Source: Collodictyon triciliatum
Taxonomy: Eukaryota; CRuMs
DNA length: 23,098 nucleotides
Direction of reading: 5' to 3'
NCBI GenBank assembly: GCA_043381765.1
Contig: JBHJMP010000531.1
Span: forward strand, 1-23,098
A program made the position numbers and the translations under genes. The notes beneath the pieces are model-generated. The model saw only the letters and a list, made by a program, of their open reading frames with translations. It had not been told where the DNA came from and did no database searches. This document shows, in pieces, positions 10,101-16,373 of this stretch; within the stretch, counting starts at the first letter, position 1; the number at the start of each line of letters is the position of its first letter.

Positions 10101-11428
10101 AGTGTAAAACTGCACCCAATGGGGATGAAAACTATATAATATGGATGTGCAATATTTACGAGTGGTCCGACACCGGTTTTGGTAGGGAACAGATGAGCTT
10201 CCATTCTCTGGATACTAGAAAGGGACGATAGTAGGATAAATCATCAGTAACATCATAGTTAAAAATATAGTATTTTGAATTTTGCAGATAGGTAGCGTTC
10301 CCTTCATTATTTTCTAATATAAAGACAGAGTAAAGTAAGTTACCCCAGTCTTTTCAGCAAATTTTATTATTTTTGAGCGGATTAAACCAACACTCGACTT
10401 ACCGAAATGATAACGAAAGATTTTTGCCAGTTGAGATGGCTTCATGATATCTTTGGAACCACCTATCACATACATGTATTCCTTGTATGTCGACGTCGCT
10501 GAAATATAAGAAAACGCATATAAAAAAGAAAAAGATGAGCAGAGTGATGTAAGATAGATTCAAATGGGTGACCTAGTTTATAATAACATATTATATATCA
10601 TCATCGGCTGTGATAAGTAGATTCAAAGTAGTTGAGGACCATGACGGTAGCGAGGGGATGGAATTTCTCCTGTCGATACGACTTCCTTCCATGTGAATGA
10701 CACTAGATGTAAGCCACGCATAATATTACAAAGATTATGATTCATATATTTGAACCACATAAAGAGTAAATTGTGCACTAACAGAGAATGAAAATACCGT
10801 TTAAGTGAATGGCTTTATAACGATAGCCCATCTTGGCATATTTTCAAGAAGAAAATGAAATGCAAAGAGTCCACTTACAAAAAGAGAACTCAAAGAGGGC
10901 ATTTGATATTTTACGGTCCGGCTCTAATCCACCGAAGACAAACATGGAATCGCCATATAGCACCGCCGTGTGTCCAGTCCTTCCAGTTGGGATGAATCCA
11001 TCAATTTTTAATGTTCTCCACTTCCTTTGTTCTGTGCATGACAGGAATAAATGTAATGTCAATGTTTTTTGTTTCATTTGCATCCATCATCAGATATTAA
11101 CGATGCAAACGATAACAAATTTACACACATTGGGGAGCTTATATTCAGTGCACGATTATATTTAAATGGTACATTTGTGCAATATTGGAAGCATCAATAT
11201 CTGGATTCAATGATAGGAAAGGAAATAAGAGTAGCGAAGTAGCTGCAAAGACTAACCAAAGTTGAACTCGTAGACCTTGTTGTCAAACTTTTTAAACCTA
11301 TCCACTCCACCATATAGATACATATGGTCACGGTAAACTACAGCCGTGTGTCCACTTCGATTCGTGGGGATATCACCCGCCATGGGGACCATAGTACTGG
11401 TGACTTCGAGAGTATCTTGATTTATCAT
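1181..11428 (-). CDS. Kelch-wHTH-coiled coil-DH-PH-MORN protein (alsin-like RhoGEF)
   Basis: Forty exons with GT-AG borders can be read on the minus strand. The reading phase agrees across all 38 junctions I can inspect; the only exception is the pair flanking the assembly gap at 9284-9383, where an exon is missing. The visible part encodes about 1,204 residues counted from the Met at 11426-11428. Approximate order: kelch propeller 1-266; Ser-rich linker 267-400; winged-helix-like 400-495; helical and coiled-coil linker 500-640; DH 645-832; PH 833-960; MORN 960-1195; TGA stop at 1181-1183. DH-PH tandems activate Rho-family GTPases. PH and MORN often bind membranes or phosphoinositides, and kelch propellers bind proteins. 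The family resemblance is to ALS2/alsin, but with kelch in place of RCC1 and no VPS9. Exon coordinates are in the module entries. The N-terminus is uncertain (see 11447-11866). The PH-to-MORN join rests on one acceptor choice, so two adjacent genes remain possible. Confidence 0.8.
2376..2476. repeat. (TTTTG)n microsatellite, about 20 copies
   Basis: Near-perfect 5-bp tandem repeat inside the MORN-module intron 2258-2716. In the sense orientation of the host gene it is (CAAAA)n. Frames across it (FCFVL or KQNKT type) are not coding. Confidence 0.95.
2611..2682. repeat. (AGAGAAAGG)n minisatellite, about 8 copies
   Basis: Perfect 9-bp tandem repeat in the same intron as the (TTTTG)n tract, about 135 bases away from it. 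Because the unit is a multiple of three it creates an artefactual Glu-Arg-Lys open frame. Confidence 0.95.
3666..4739 (-). other. PH domain of the RhoGEF gene
   Basis: Exons: 4685-4739 (end of the DH helix, QVRTANIRDKVGKIDGFE), 4429-4487 (KLFLPTRHYIGEAQGILTK), 4168-4244 or 4168-4238, and 3666-3856. The joined frame has the hallmarks of a DH-associated PH domain. After the DH come R-x-Y-I-x-E-x-x-G-I-L-T-K-V (first strand), then CTAILFSDIFVLIV (the typical LFxD strand), HIYMRPRTIVPFHI, GYRISRHEFMIYLI, and PTETAEQNS leading into the last helix. The start of the third exon is ambiguous by 6 bases (two AGs in the same phase). In DH-PH proteins this domain positions the DH and binds membranes or partners. 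Confidence 0.75.
4275..4380. repeat. (TATTG)n microsatellite, about 21 copies
   Basis: Essentially perfect 5-bp tandem repeat in the PH-domain intron between exons 4429-4487 and 4168-4244. It generates spurious long open frames on both strands. Confidence 0.95.
4909..6372 (-). other. Dbl-homology (RhoGEF) domain of the RhoGEF gene
   Basis: Exons: 6257-6372, 6084-6151, 5961-6003, 5779-5859, 5488-5592, 5259-5354, 5109-5150 and 4909-4961. All DH conserved regions are present. CR1 is RRKNVIKELCQTEETYVKNM, with the invariant E-x-x-x-T-E-x-x-Y-V spacing. The CR2 region is EEEMKSIFYLIESIFKLHK. A middle helix reads QHFFKIYSGYADNFESAM. CR3 is FLIQPVQRLPRYVLLLGELE, followed by KYTPKSHPDYEDLQTAI. The conserved Glu of CR1 and the QRLPRY motif that contact the GTPase switches are intact, so an active exchange factor for a Rho/Rac-type GTPase is expected. 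Which GTPase it acts on cannot be read from sequence. An in-frame TAA just past 4909 is intronic: splicing there continues into the DH-PH helix. Confidence 0.9.
6925..7024. other. Assembly gap (100 N)
   Basis: Exactly 100 Ns, a conventional placeholder for a gap of unknown size, flanked by a poly(G) run (6900-6913) and a poly(A) run (7025-7042). It lies in the intron 6792-7125 of the RhoGEF gene, so no coding loss is required here. Confidence 0.95.
7078..7102. repeat. (TAA)n microsatellite
   Basis: Eight or so TAA units directly upstream of the end of exon 7126-7241, inside the intron next to the first gap. Confidence 0.9.
8016..8476 (-). other. Winged-helix segment resembling OST-HTH/LOTUS
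   Basis: Exons 8310-8476 and 8016-8131, joined in phase (AG|C gives Ser). The product reads LIEYLLNELLCQAISKIFSD, HGPGISIADIELAEEFKE, NTGFRWKKAFRERHGELSDF, LSRYPNLYKVENESGHYLIT. The pattern is helix, a short basic strand region, a second helix, then G-x-L-x-x-F-L-x-x-x-P-x-L-Y-K-V, then a two-strand wing. This is how OST-HTH/LOTUS domains are built; those bind RNA, G-quadruplexes or DEAD-box helicases. I assign it by pattern, not by a profile score. Other winged-helix folds, such as DEP, are alternatives but lack the FLxxxPxLYKV signature. Confidence 0.45.
8608..9008 (-). other. Large Ser/Pro-rich linker exon of the RhoGEF gene
   Basis: A 401-nt exon, the largest in the gene, encoding a low-complexity hydrophilic segment. 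It starts GPDIERLMSDALYQSSASSA, with SP/TP sites such as TITPPDRK, SDSPIPIEPMTPTSS and SLPK-type turns, then a short helical RRQSLKQMLIANELN. It is probably disordered and phosphorylated by proline-directed kinases (inference). It joins upstream in phase (G|GG) and downstream at CAG|GTTTTT directly to the wHTH exon. Confidence 0.75.
9058..9162. repeat. (TTTTTGTC)n minisatellite, about 13 copies
   Basis: Perfect 8-bp tandem repeat in the intron 9009-9174 between the last kelch exon and the Ser-rich exon. Sense orientation is (GACAAAAA)n. Lys/Thr/Asp-type frames across it are not coding. Confidence 0.95.
9284..9383. other. Assembly gap (100 N) inside the kelch module
   Basis: Exactly 100 Ns, bordered on the right by a (GTTGTTTTT)n repeat that probably broke the assembly. 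The kelch exon on the right (9599-9688) ends in phase 1 and the one on the left (9175-9242) begins in phase 2, so at least one coding exon must lie in the gap. Confidence 0.95.
9384..9475. repeat. (GTTGTTTTT)n minisatellite, about 10 copies
   Basis: 9-bp tandem repeat abutting the second gap, so its true length is unknown. It lies in a kelch intron. The Phe/Leu open frame that starts here is an artefact of the multiple-of-three unit. Confidence 0.95.
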
Positions 11429-11446
11429 ATTAAAGAGTATGATATT

Positions 11447-11866
11447 ACTGCTTCGGTTTGGAATATAGATTTATTGCATGAGACTATGTCTTGTGATGAA
11501 CTTTGTTTCTGAATGAGCAAAAATAAAATAAAAATAAGCAGATGTATTGCCGTAGTAATGGTCACGCAAAAAAACAACCAAGTTTTAAATAGGAAAGGAA
11601 TTATGAGTATTGAAGTGTTGTGTATGTTTTGCTCAAGATTGATATATTTACCATATATTGATATTTTGTGATAAATCAAATAAAAAAGGAGCAAGTTGTG
11701 GACGTTTGTTTTAGACATTCAAGATAGAGAAAAAGAGACACTCATTTATGTGAGAAAAACACTATGTATTTACAAAAAAAAAAAAAAAAATCCCCTATTG
11801 AAGGGCATTTCGGAGTGATATCCAGGCGGATGCATGAAACGTGAGCAACTTACTTGCTTTGGACAT
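11447..11866 (-). other. Unresolved 5' end of the RhoGEF gene
   Basis: The first clear kelch exon is open upstream of Met 11428 to an AG acceptor giving a start at 11447. A candidate first exon, ATG TCC AAA GCA A at 11854-11866, has a perfect GTAAGT donor. The next good acceptor (CATTCAG) starts an exon at 11508 in matching phase, but that frame hits TAA at 11471-11473 before reaching the kelch frame (IYIPNRSSNIILFNM). Options: translation starts at Met 11428; an upstream exon was missed; or the TAA is a sequence error. The 11530-11850 interval is AT-rich with no other coding signal. Confidence 0.35.
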
Positions 11867-12842
11867 ACTCTCCTCTGAAATAAATAAGACTTGTGGGGCA
11901 GAGAAGTCAACGATCAGAAGGGTACGTCCTAATTGAGGGAGGAACACAAAGCATGAGCAAAGTGCGGCATGTAAAGCGAGATCCTTCGAAAGGGCGAGTA
12001 GGATGGGCGAGTTCAAAGATCTTGTACGCGCTCTTTTCCTTTTTGTTATTTTTTCTTCAACGAGGCAGGAGGAAAAAAAAAAAGAAAAAAAAGAGGAAGG
12101 GAGTGGGCGTCGAGGGTTTGTTTTTTCGCCGTCGCCAGAAGAGAAGCAAATGATTTTTAGTGAAATAAATCAAGAAATGCTAAGGGAGGAAAGAAGAAGG
12201 CGCAAGGCCACCGAAGAAAGAAAAACCCGTCGCCAGTGAGCAAATGCCTGTTTGACGAGAGAGTGCTTTTTTTACTTTATTTTTTTTTTGACTTGATCTG
12301 CACAAGCCTCCGTTTTGAAAACAAAGAATACTGATCGGAAGCGAACGCAGCCTTACTCCACCCTCCTCGGGTCAAGCGCCCCAACACTCCGAAGTAGCGT
12401 TCTGATCGAGGCGAAGTTGCAGCGATCAATCAAAGAGGGGCGGAGGGAAAGTTGATCGCACACACAGCGCCTATGCTTCGACATACCAATAGCGGACATC
12501 CTCTTCTGGAAACCACTATTTCTGCTGGGCAGGGCAGAACATCCGGATACGGTTGTGTTTTATACATAGGGTTGGAGCATCATTAGTGCCGCACAGCGGG
12601 CTTTCTGGGGCGAAAAGGGACGGATGGGGATGGGGGAACGGGCTTTGGGGGGACGGGGACAACGCGCGAGGCGGGAACAACGGGAGTGTGGTTCATAGGG
12701 AAACTATCAGGCTTAGAAAAACAGACGGTCGACAACGGGGATTGGCACGGCCACCAGACAGGCTGCGAGGCAAGGGAGTCCGGGGCCAGGATTTGGGCCA
12801 TCCAGCAACGGCGGGAGGATAATGGAATGTTGGGGGCGGGCA
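11867..12842. other. Spacer between RhoGEF gene 5' end and HSF gene 3' end
   Basis: It holds the promoter side of the RhoGEF gene and the 3' flank of the HSF gene, both on the minus strand. The left part is A/T-rich with a purine-rich stretch (12070-12110). From about 12540 to 12842 it becomes G/C-rich, continuing the composition of the HSF last exon, and is probably HSF 3' UTR. A minus-strand AATAAA (TTTATT at 12277-12282) could be a distant polyadenylation signal. Open frames on either strand show no recognisable protein. Confidence 0.5.
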
Positions 12843-14981
12843 CTAGACATCGACGGGGAAGGCGACGCTGGACCACGGTTTGCAGTCGGGGGCGCGGGGC
12901 GGGGCGGGTTGGCTGCGCATGTGGGAGACGAAGTTGTGGACGATGGCGGAGGACGTGGCGGTGGCGGTGACGGCCTGCAACTGGCAGACGCGGGCCAGCG
13001 CCTCGATCAGCTTTTCGGCCAGGGCGTGGACCTGCTGCATGCCGGGCTCAGAACCAGCACCGGGGCTGCAAAGTGTCGAAGATGCAGGACGGGCCGTGGC
13101 TGTGGCTGTGGCTGTGGCCGCGTCTGTGGCTGTGGCTGTGGCTGTGCTGAAGCGGAGATTAAGGTCCAGGTCGAGGTCGAAGTCGGGCGCGGGGTCGGAG
13201 ATGGGGGCGGAGATGGGCTCCTCCTTGAGGGCGTCTGTGGACAGCGCGTCATCGGGCGTGTAGAGCCTGTCGAGCCCCAGTCCGGCCAGCGACCTGGCGA
13301 TCGAGTCCTGCCCGGGTGAGCGGGTGCCTCCCCCGCTGGGCCCGTGTCTGTGTGCGGGGTTGCTGGGGCGGGAGTCGGACTGCATCGCGTCCCACCAGGG
13401 CTGATCAAAGCGCAGCGGGTCGTCGCCGAAGGCTGCCCCGTGGGTCGCGTGCCCCAGGAACGGGGAGATGGTGCGGTGGCCGAGGTGTGCGCCGGGGCTG
13501 CTGTCTGCTGTGTATGTGCCCAGGGGGAGCGAGAAGAGCGGCGGCGACTCGCACAGGGACAGGCTGTTGCTGCCGGCCCATGGCTGTGAGGGCCCCGGCG
13601 TGCCCTCCAGCAGCGAGAAGAAGCTGCGCTCGTCGGCGGGGCCGGTGGCGCTGCCGTGGCCGGGCGATGGGGTCGCTTCGGGGCTGCTCTCGGCGCCTAG
13701 GTATTTCTGCATGATGGCTCCGGTCTCGCTCACATCTGCTGGTGCCGAGGCGCCTTGTGAGTAAGCGTGTCTGTGCGCGTTTGTGTGGGGGGACTGTGTG
13801 TATTGGAGTGGGGCGGGGTGAGCGGGCGGGGACAAACCAAGTGGTTGGGAGGCGAGGCGTCGCTTCTTGGACTCAGGAAGCAGCCCGGGTGTGATGGTGC
13901 ACACGTACTTGGCCAGGGTACTGAGATCCTTCTGGAGTGTTTCTTCAGAGTGGCGGGAGTCGGCAAGCTTTTGTCGCAGGTCGCGGACAGTCTCTTGTAG
14001 ATCCTATGGAGTGTAAATCAGAAGGGGGTCCTTGGAGTTTCGTAAAACCCCGTCTTGGGTTAATTATTATTATAATTCTTATTCGTATCCCCTTTTCTCG
14101 TATAGTGCAAAATGTGGGCATGTTGGCTTCTCTTTTTTTTTTTTTTTTGTGGGGCTTGGTCAAGTGCTAAAGGATTGAGTTGCCCACCTGGATTTTTTCT
14201 TCGAGGCTCTTCACAGACGTGGACAGCTGGTTTTTCTCTGAAGAGAGTTCTGCCACCTTGGTGCGACTAACTGGAGAGGTGATAGGTCAGCAGCAGGAAG
14301 TAGTAGGTTGTAGAGGGCAAGTGATATGTGTGCCAGCTGGAAGTGTACCTGTACACTAAACAAGTTCTAAAGAAATCAGGCAGGGCTGTACCTGTCTCGG
14401 AAGACACTTTTCGCTTGATGTCGATCAGGGCTTCGCGGTCTCCTCTCTTGAACTTAGGATGTGAGAAGATCCAGACACCGGGGTCAGCCGATGACTATTG
14501 GGAGAGAAGTGTAAGGCGCCTGAGAGAACCAAAGGCATGCTTATAGTGTATGGCAATGACAGGTCAGGGACTTCATAGTGTTAAGCAGACGATTCGAAAG
14601 AACAGTTCACGTGCCGACACAGAAGAGTCGCTCAACGAGGAGGTTTGGGAAAGAATGTCACACCTGTTTGTGGAAGCCGTAGATGTTAAGCTGTCGCACA
14701 AAACTCGTGATGTTTTTGTGTTTGAAGTAGACAGGGAGGATGTCTCTGGCCAGAGCAGCGGGGTTCTTGACTAGGAACGAGTCGCCTCGCTCCCCCCAGC
14801 AGACAGTCTCACTGTAGCGTGGGTTGCAGAGGAAGTCGTATGTTTGGAAAAGGAACGTGTTGTACAGCCGGCCTTTGCCTTCCGGTGTGTCTCGCATCGG
14901 TGCCGGCTCGGGCGTGTATAGGCGGCTGGTTGTTGGTGTTTGGGGTGTGGGCGGGTGTATGTTGCTCATGGCGATAGACAT
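12843..14981 (-). CDS. Heat shock transcription factor (HSF)
   Basis: Four exons, 14664-14981, 14392-14494, 14188-14270 and 12843-14003, join in phase to a 554-residue protein (ATG 14979-14981, TAG 12843-12845). The DNA-binding domain spans about residues 38-138: FLFQTYDFLCNP, ETVCWGERGDSFLVKN, ILPVYFKHKNITSFVRQLNI, YGFHKQ, then VWIFSHPKFKRGDREALIDI, KRK. The recognition helix SFVRQLN is intact. Residues 145-205 form heptad repeats (HR-A/B trimerisation): VAELSSEKNQLSTSVKSLEE, KIQDLQETVRDLRQKLADSR. A basic SKKRRL near 212-217 is a likely nuclear localisation signal. The rest is a Ser/Pro/Gly-rich activation region with a WWD motif, an LKEEPIS site and a Thr-Ala repeat. HSFs bind nGAAn arrays as trimers and induce chaperones. 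The last exon is very GC-rich, unlike the neighbouring genes. The upstream HSE suggests self-regulation. Confidence 0.95.
13095..13147. repeat. Coding (GTGGCT)n hexanucleotide repeat in HSF
   Basis: Imperfect 6-bp repeat in the last HSF exon. On the coding strand it encodes alternating Thr-Ala (TATATATDAATATATATA, about residues 454-472). It lies next to an Asp-Leu run (DFDLDLDLNL), itself from a short repeat. Confidence 0.85.
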
Positions 14982-15313
14982 GTCTCTTGCTCGTCCGCGC
15001 GTCTAACGATGGTCTTGTAACTAGTGGTGCTGTTACCAAAAGAGTCGTGATTAATACGTGGCCACATCGGCAGAAGCTTTTTAGCAGCTGTTGGTCTCTC
15101 TTCAACCCAGTGCTGACCCATTTCATGGTTGATTTGTGGGTTTCGCGACTTCGGCCGGCTCTCGCGTCTGCTCTCAGAATCGATCCCTTCGATTCTGTTG
15201 ATGTGATTTCCCCTTGCCCGAAGCCTTGCTTATCTGCGGTTTGTGTGACCTGGCGTCTCAGCCTTTTGCGAGAACTATCAATTCTATGATCTACAAGATT
15301 GTACATAGCTGTT

Positions 15314-15322
15314 CTTTATATA
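15314..15322 (-). promoter_or_regulatory. TATA box of the HSF gene
   Basis: The minus strand reads TATATAAAG, a near-ideal TATA box, about 335 bases upstream of the HSF ATG and about 155 bases downstream (in HSF direction) of the heat shock elements. Transcription would be expected to start near 15285-15290, giving a 5' leader of about 300 bases. Confidence 0.6.
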
Positions 15323-15475
15323 CCTTAGTATTTACTCCAGGCTCATTCTTCTGATTGAGCGCACTCCAGATTTGGGAGATTCAAATGTGATTTTTCTGAA
15401 TCAGGATTTCCGCGAAAATGGTCATATGCCCACCTCGGAAGTGCGAGCATTTTGTTGGCCGGTTGCGCCCTTTCG

Positions 15476-15515
15476 CTTCCAGAACCTTCCCGCGCTGTCC
15501 AGAATATTCCAGATT
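15476..15515. promoter_or_regulatory. Heat shock element array upstream of HSF
   Basis: Read in 5-base steps from 15476, the units are cTTCc aGAAc cTTCc cgcgc tgtcc aGAAt aTTCc aGAtt. Units 1-3 are a perfect contiguous TTC-GAA-TTC trimer. After two degenerate units in the same register, a second GAA-TTC pair plus an imperfect GA follows. An HSF trimer binds alternating nGAAn/nTTCn units, so this is a strong candidate binding site. It lies about 495 bases upstream of the HSF ATG and about 860 upstream of the divergent gene's ATG. Confidence 0.75.
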
Positions 15516-15857
15516 GTTGTGGAGTCTTCTTGACCTGTCCTGGTACAGAAACGGTATGATAAAGCGCTGTTTTTTGACTTTGATTCCATCCTCCCCTTCG
15601 CCGCGCGTTGCACAATGTAGGTTTTTTTTTCTAATTTTCTTTTTTCCTGTCGAGAGAAGGCGATGTGGGATATCATTTGTTGCTGTTGTTCCAGGCAGCA
15701 GCGCGGATGGCAAACAATCAGCGGAAAGAAGAGACAAAGCAAATTTTATTTCTGGAAACTATATATATTCTGGTAATTTTATTCACGGTGGAGAAAAATA
15801 CCAGTTCATTGTTAAATTTACATACATTAAATGTACACTATATTGATTTATACATAA

Positions 15858-16067
15858 ATGCTTCAAGTCCAAATGCGGAAGTGCTGCAGCCGTTATCTCG
15901 CCAACAACGTAACGGAATCGCGAACTATGTACAAATGTGGAATATATGGCGGTGAATTGGCGAGGTTTGGATTAAACCCAGATGAAGCCGATGTGCTTGG
16001 TCGGCTCTGTTTCGCGGATTCTGCAAAGGAAGGCCGCGCGCGACAAGGATCGAGACAGTTTGCATAG
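15858..16067 (+). CDS. Possible small ORF, unrecognised (69 residues)
   Basis: An ATG-started frame MLQVQMRKCCSRY... ending with TAG. The second half (YGGELARFGLNPDEADVLGR) is less biased than the surrounding AT-rich spacer and is locally more GC-rich. No family is recognised. It could instead be 5' UTR or an unannotated exon of the downstream pseudokinase gene. No splice or start context decides the matter. Confidence 0.15.
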   Translation: MLQVQMRKCCSRYLANNVTESRTMYKCGIYGGELARFGLNPDEADVLGRLCFADSAKEGRARQGSRQFA

Positions 16068-16373
16068 GAGAAAACTAGTATCGCGTCGCCTCATATATTA
16101 TGCTTCTTATTTGCACCTTATGTGCACATACTACTGAATGTCTTTTTTTTTTTTTTAACAAGAATAAAGGGCATTTATTTCGCTGTGATCTGTCGAAATC
16201 CTGGCCGACAATATGCTTCTTGGATGTTCCTTTATTTTCTTTCGTCAAGGGATAGAACTAGACAATAGCCTTTTTTCTTTCCTTTCGCACCACTATGATA
16301 GATGGCTTCTGTCCTTGTACTGAGACCTTTATTTTTTTCTTTTCTGTCCCCTCTTCGGCTTTACCTGGGAAGG

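Larger units (their letters stand above)
9175..11428 (-). other. Kelch propeller module (N-terminal part of the RhoGEF gene)
   Basis: Exons: 11257-11428 (open further upstream to 11447), 10879-11031, 10640-10702, 10403-10498, 10160-10214, 9932-10032, 9599-9688, then a missing exon, then 9175-9242. Successive blades show the kelch pattern P-x-x-R-x-x-H, hydrophobic strand, GG, then W: TNRSGHTAVVYRDHMYLYGG, WRTLKIDGFIPTGRTGHTAV, MFVFGG, WKEVVSTGEIPSPRYRHATS, YMYVIGG, WKLICSLPKPVSDHSVVTID, LYAFGG, WNDIDSNTAPNARKGHSVVA, and finally YIFGGDYG. Five blades are nearly complete and a sixth is interrupted by the gap, consistent with a six-bladed propeller. Kelch propellers are protein-interaction modules. 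Splice phase agrees at every junction except across the gap. Confidence 0.88.
14982..16373. other. Divergent intergenic region (HSF / pseudokinase-Sel1)
   Basis: A shared upstream region of about 1.4 kb between two divergent start codons. It holds a TATA box and heat shock elements oriented for HSF (separate entries) and a small + strand open frame at 15858-16067. A T run at 16143-16156 and a T-rich stretch at 16270-16340 precede the pseudokinase start. No TATA box is obvious close to that start. Confidence 0.6.

Noticed and set aside
9984-10115. Separate small kelch genes for each exon cluster
   Set aside because: The clusters join with consistent phase and each blade is completed by its neighbour, so they are exons of one gene.
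11471-11473. Reassigned stop codon (TAA as Gln)
   Set aside because: The Sel1 gene ends at TAA in a natural position and no other confident exon contains an in-frame TAA or TAG.
11881-11896. 16-base intron (GTCTT...TTCAG) at the 5' end of the RhoGEF gene
   Set aside because: It is shorter than any plausible spliceosomal intron.
12553-14000. Several + strand and alternate minus-strand frames of 70-165 codons
   Set aside because: They are GC-rich shadows of the HSF last exon; the proteins are low-complexity Arg/Gly/Ala and lack domains, while the HSF frame is clear.
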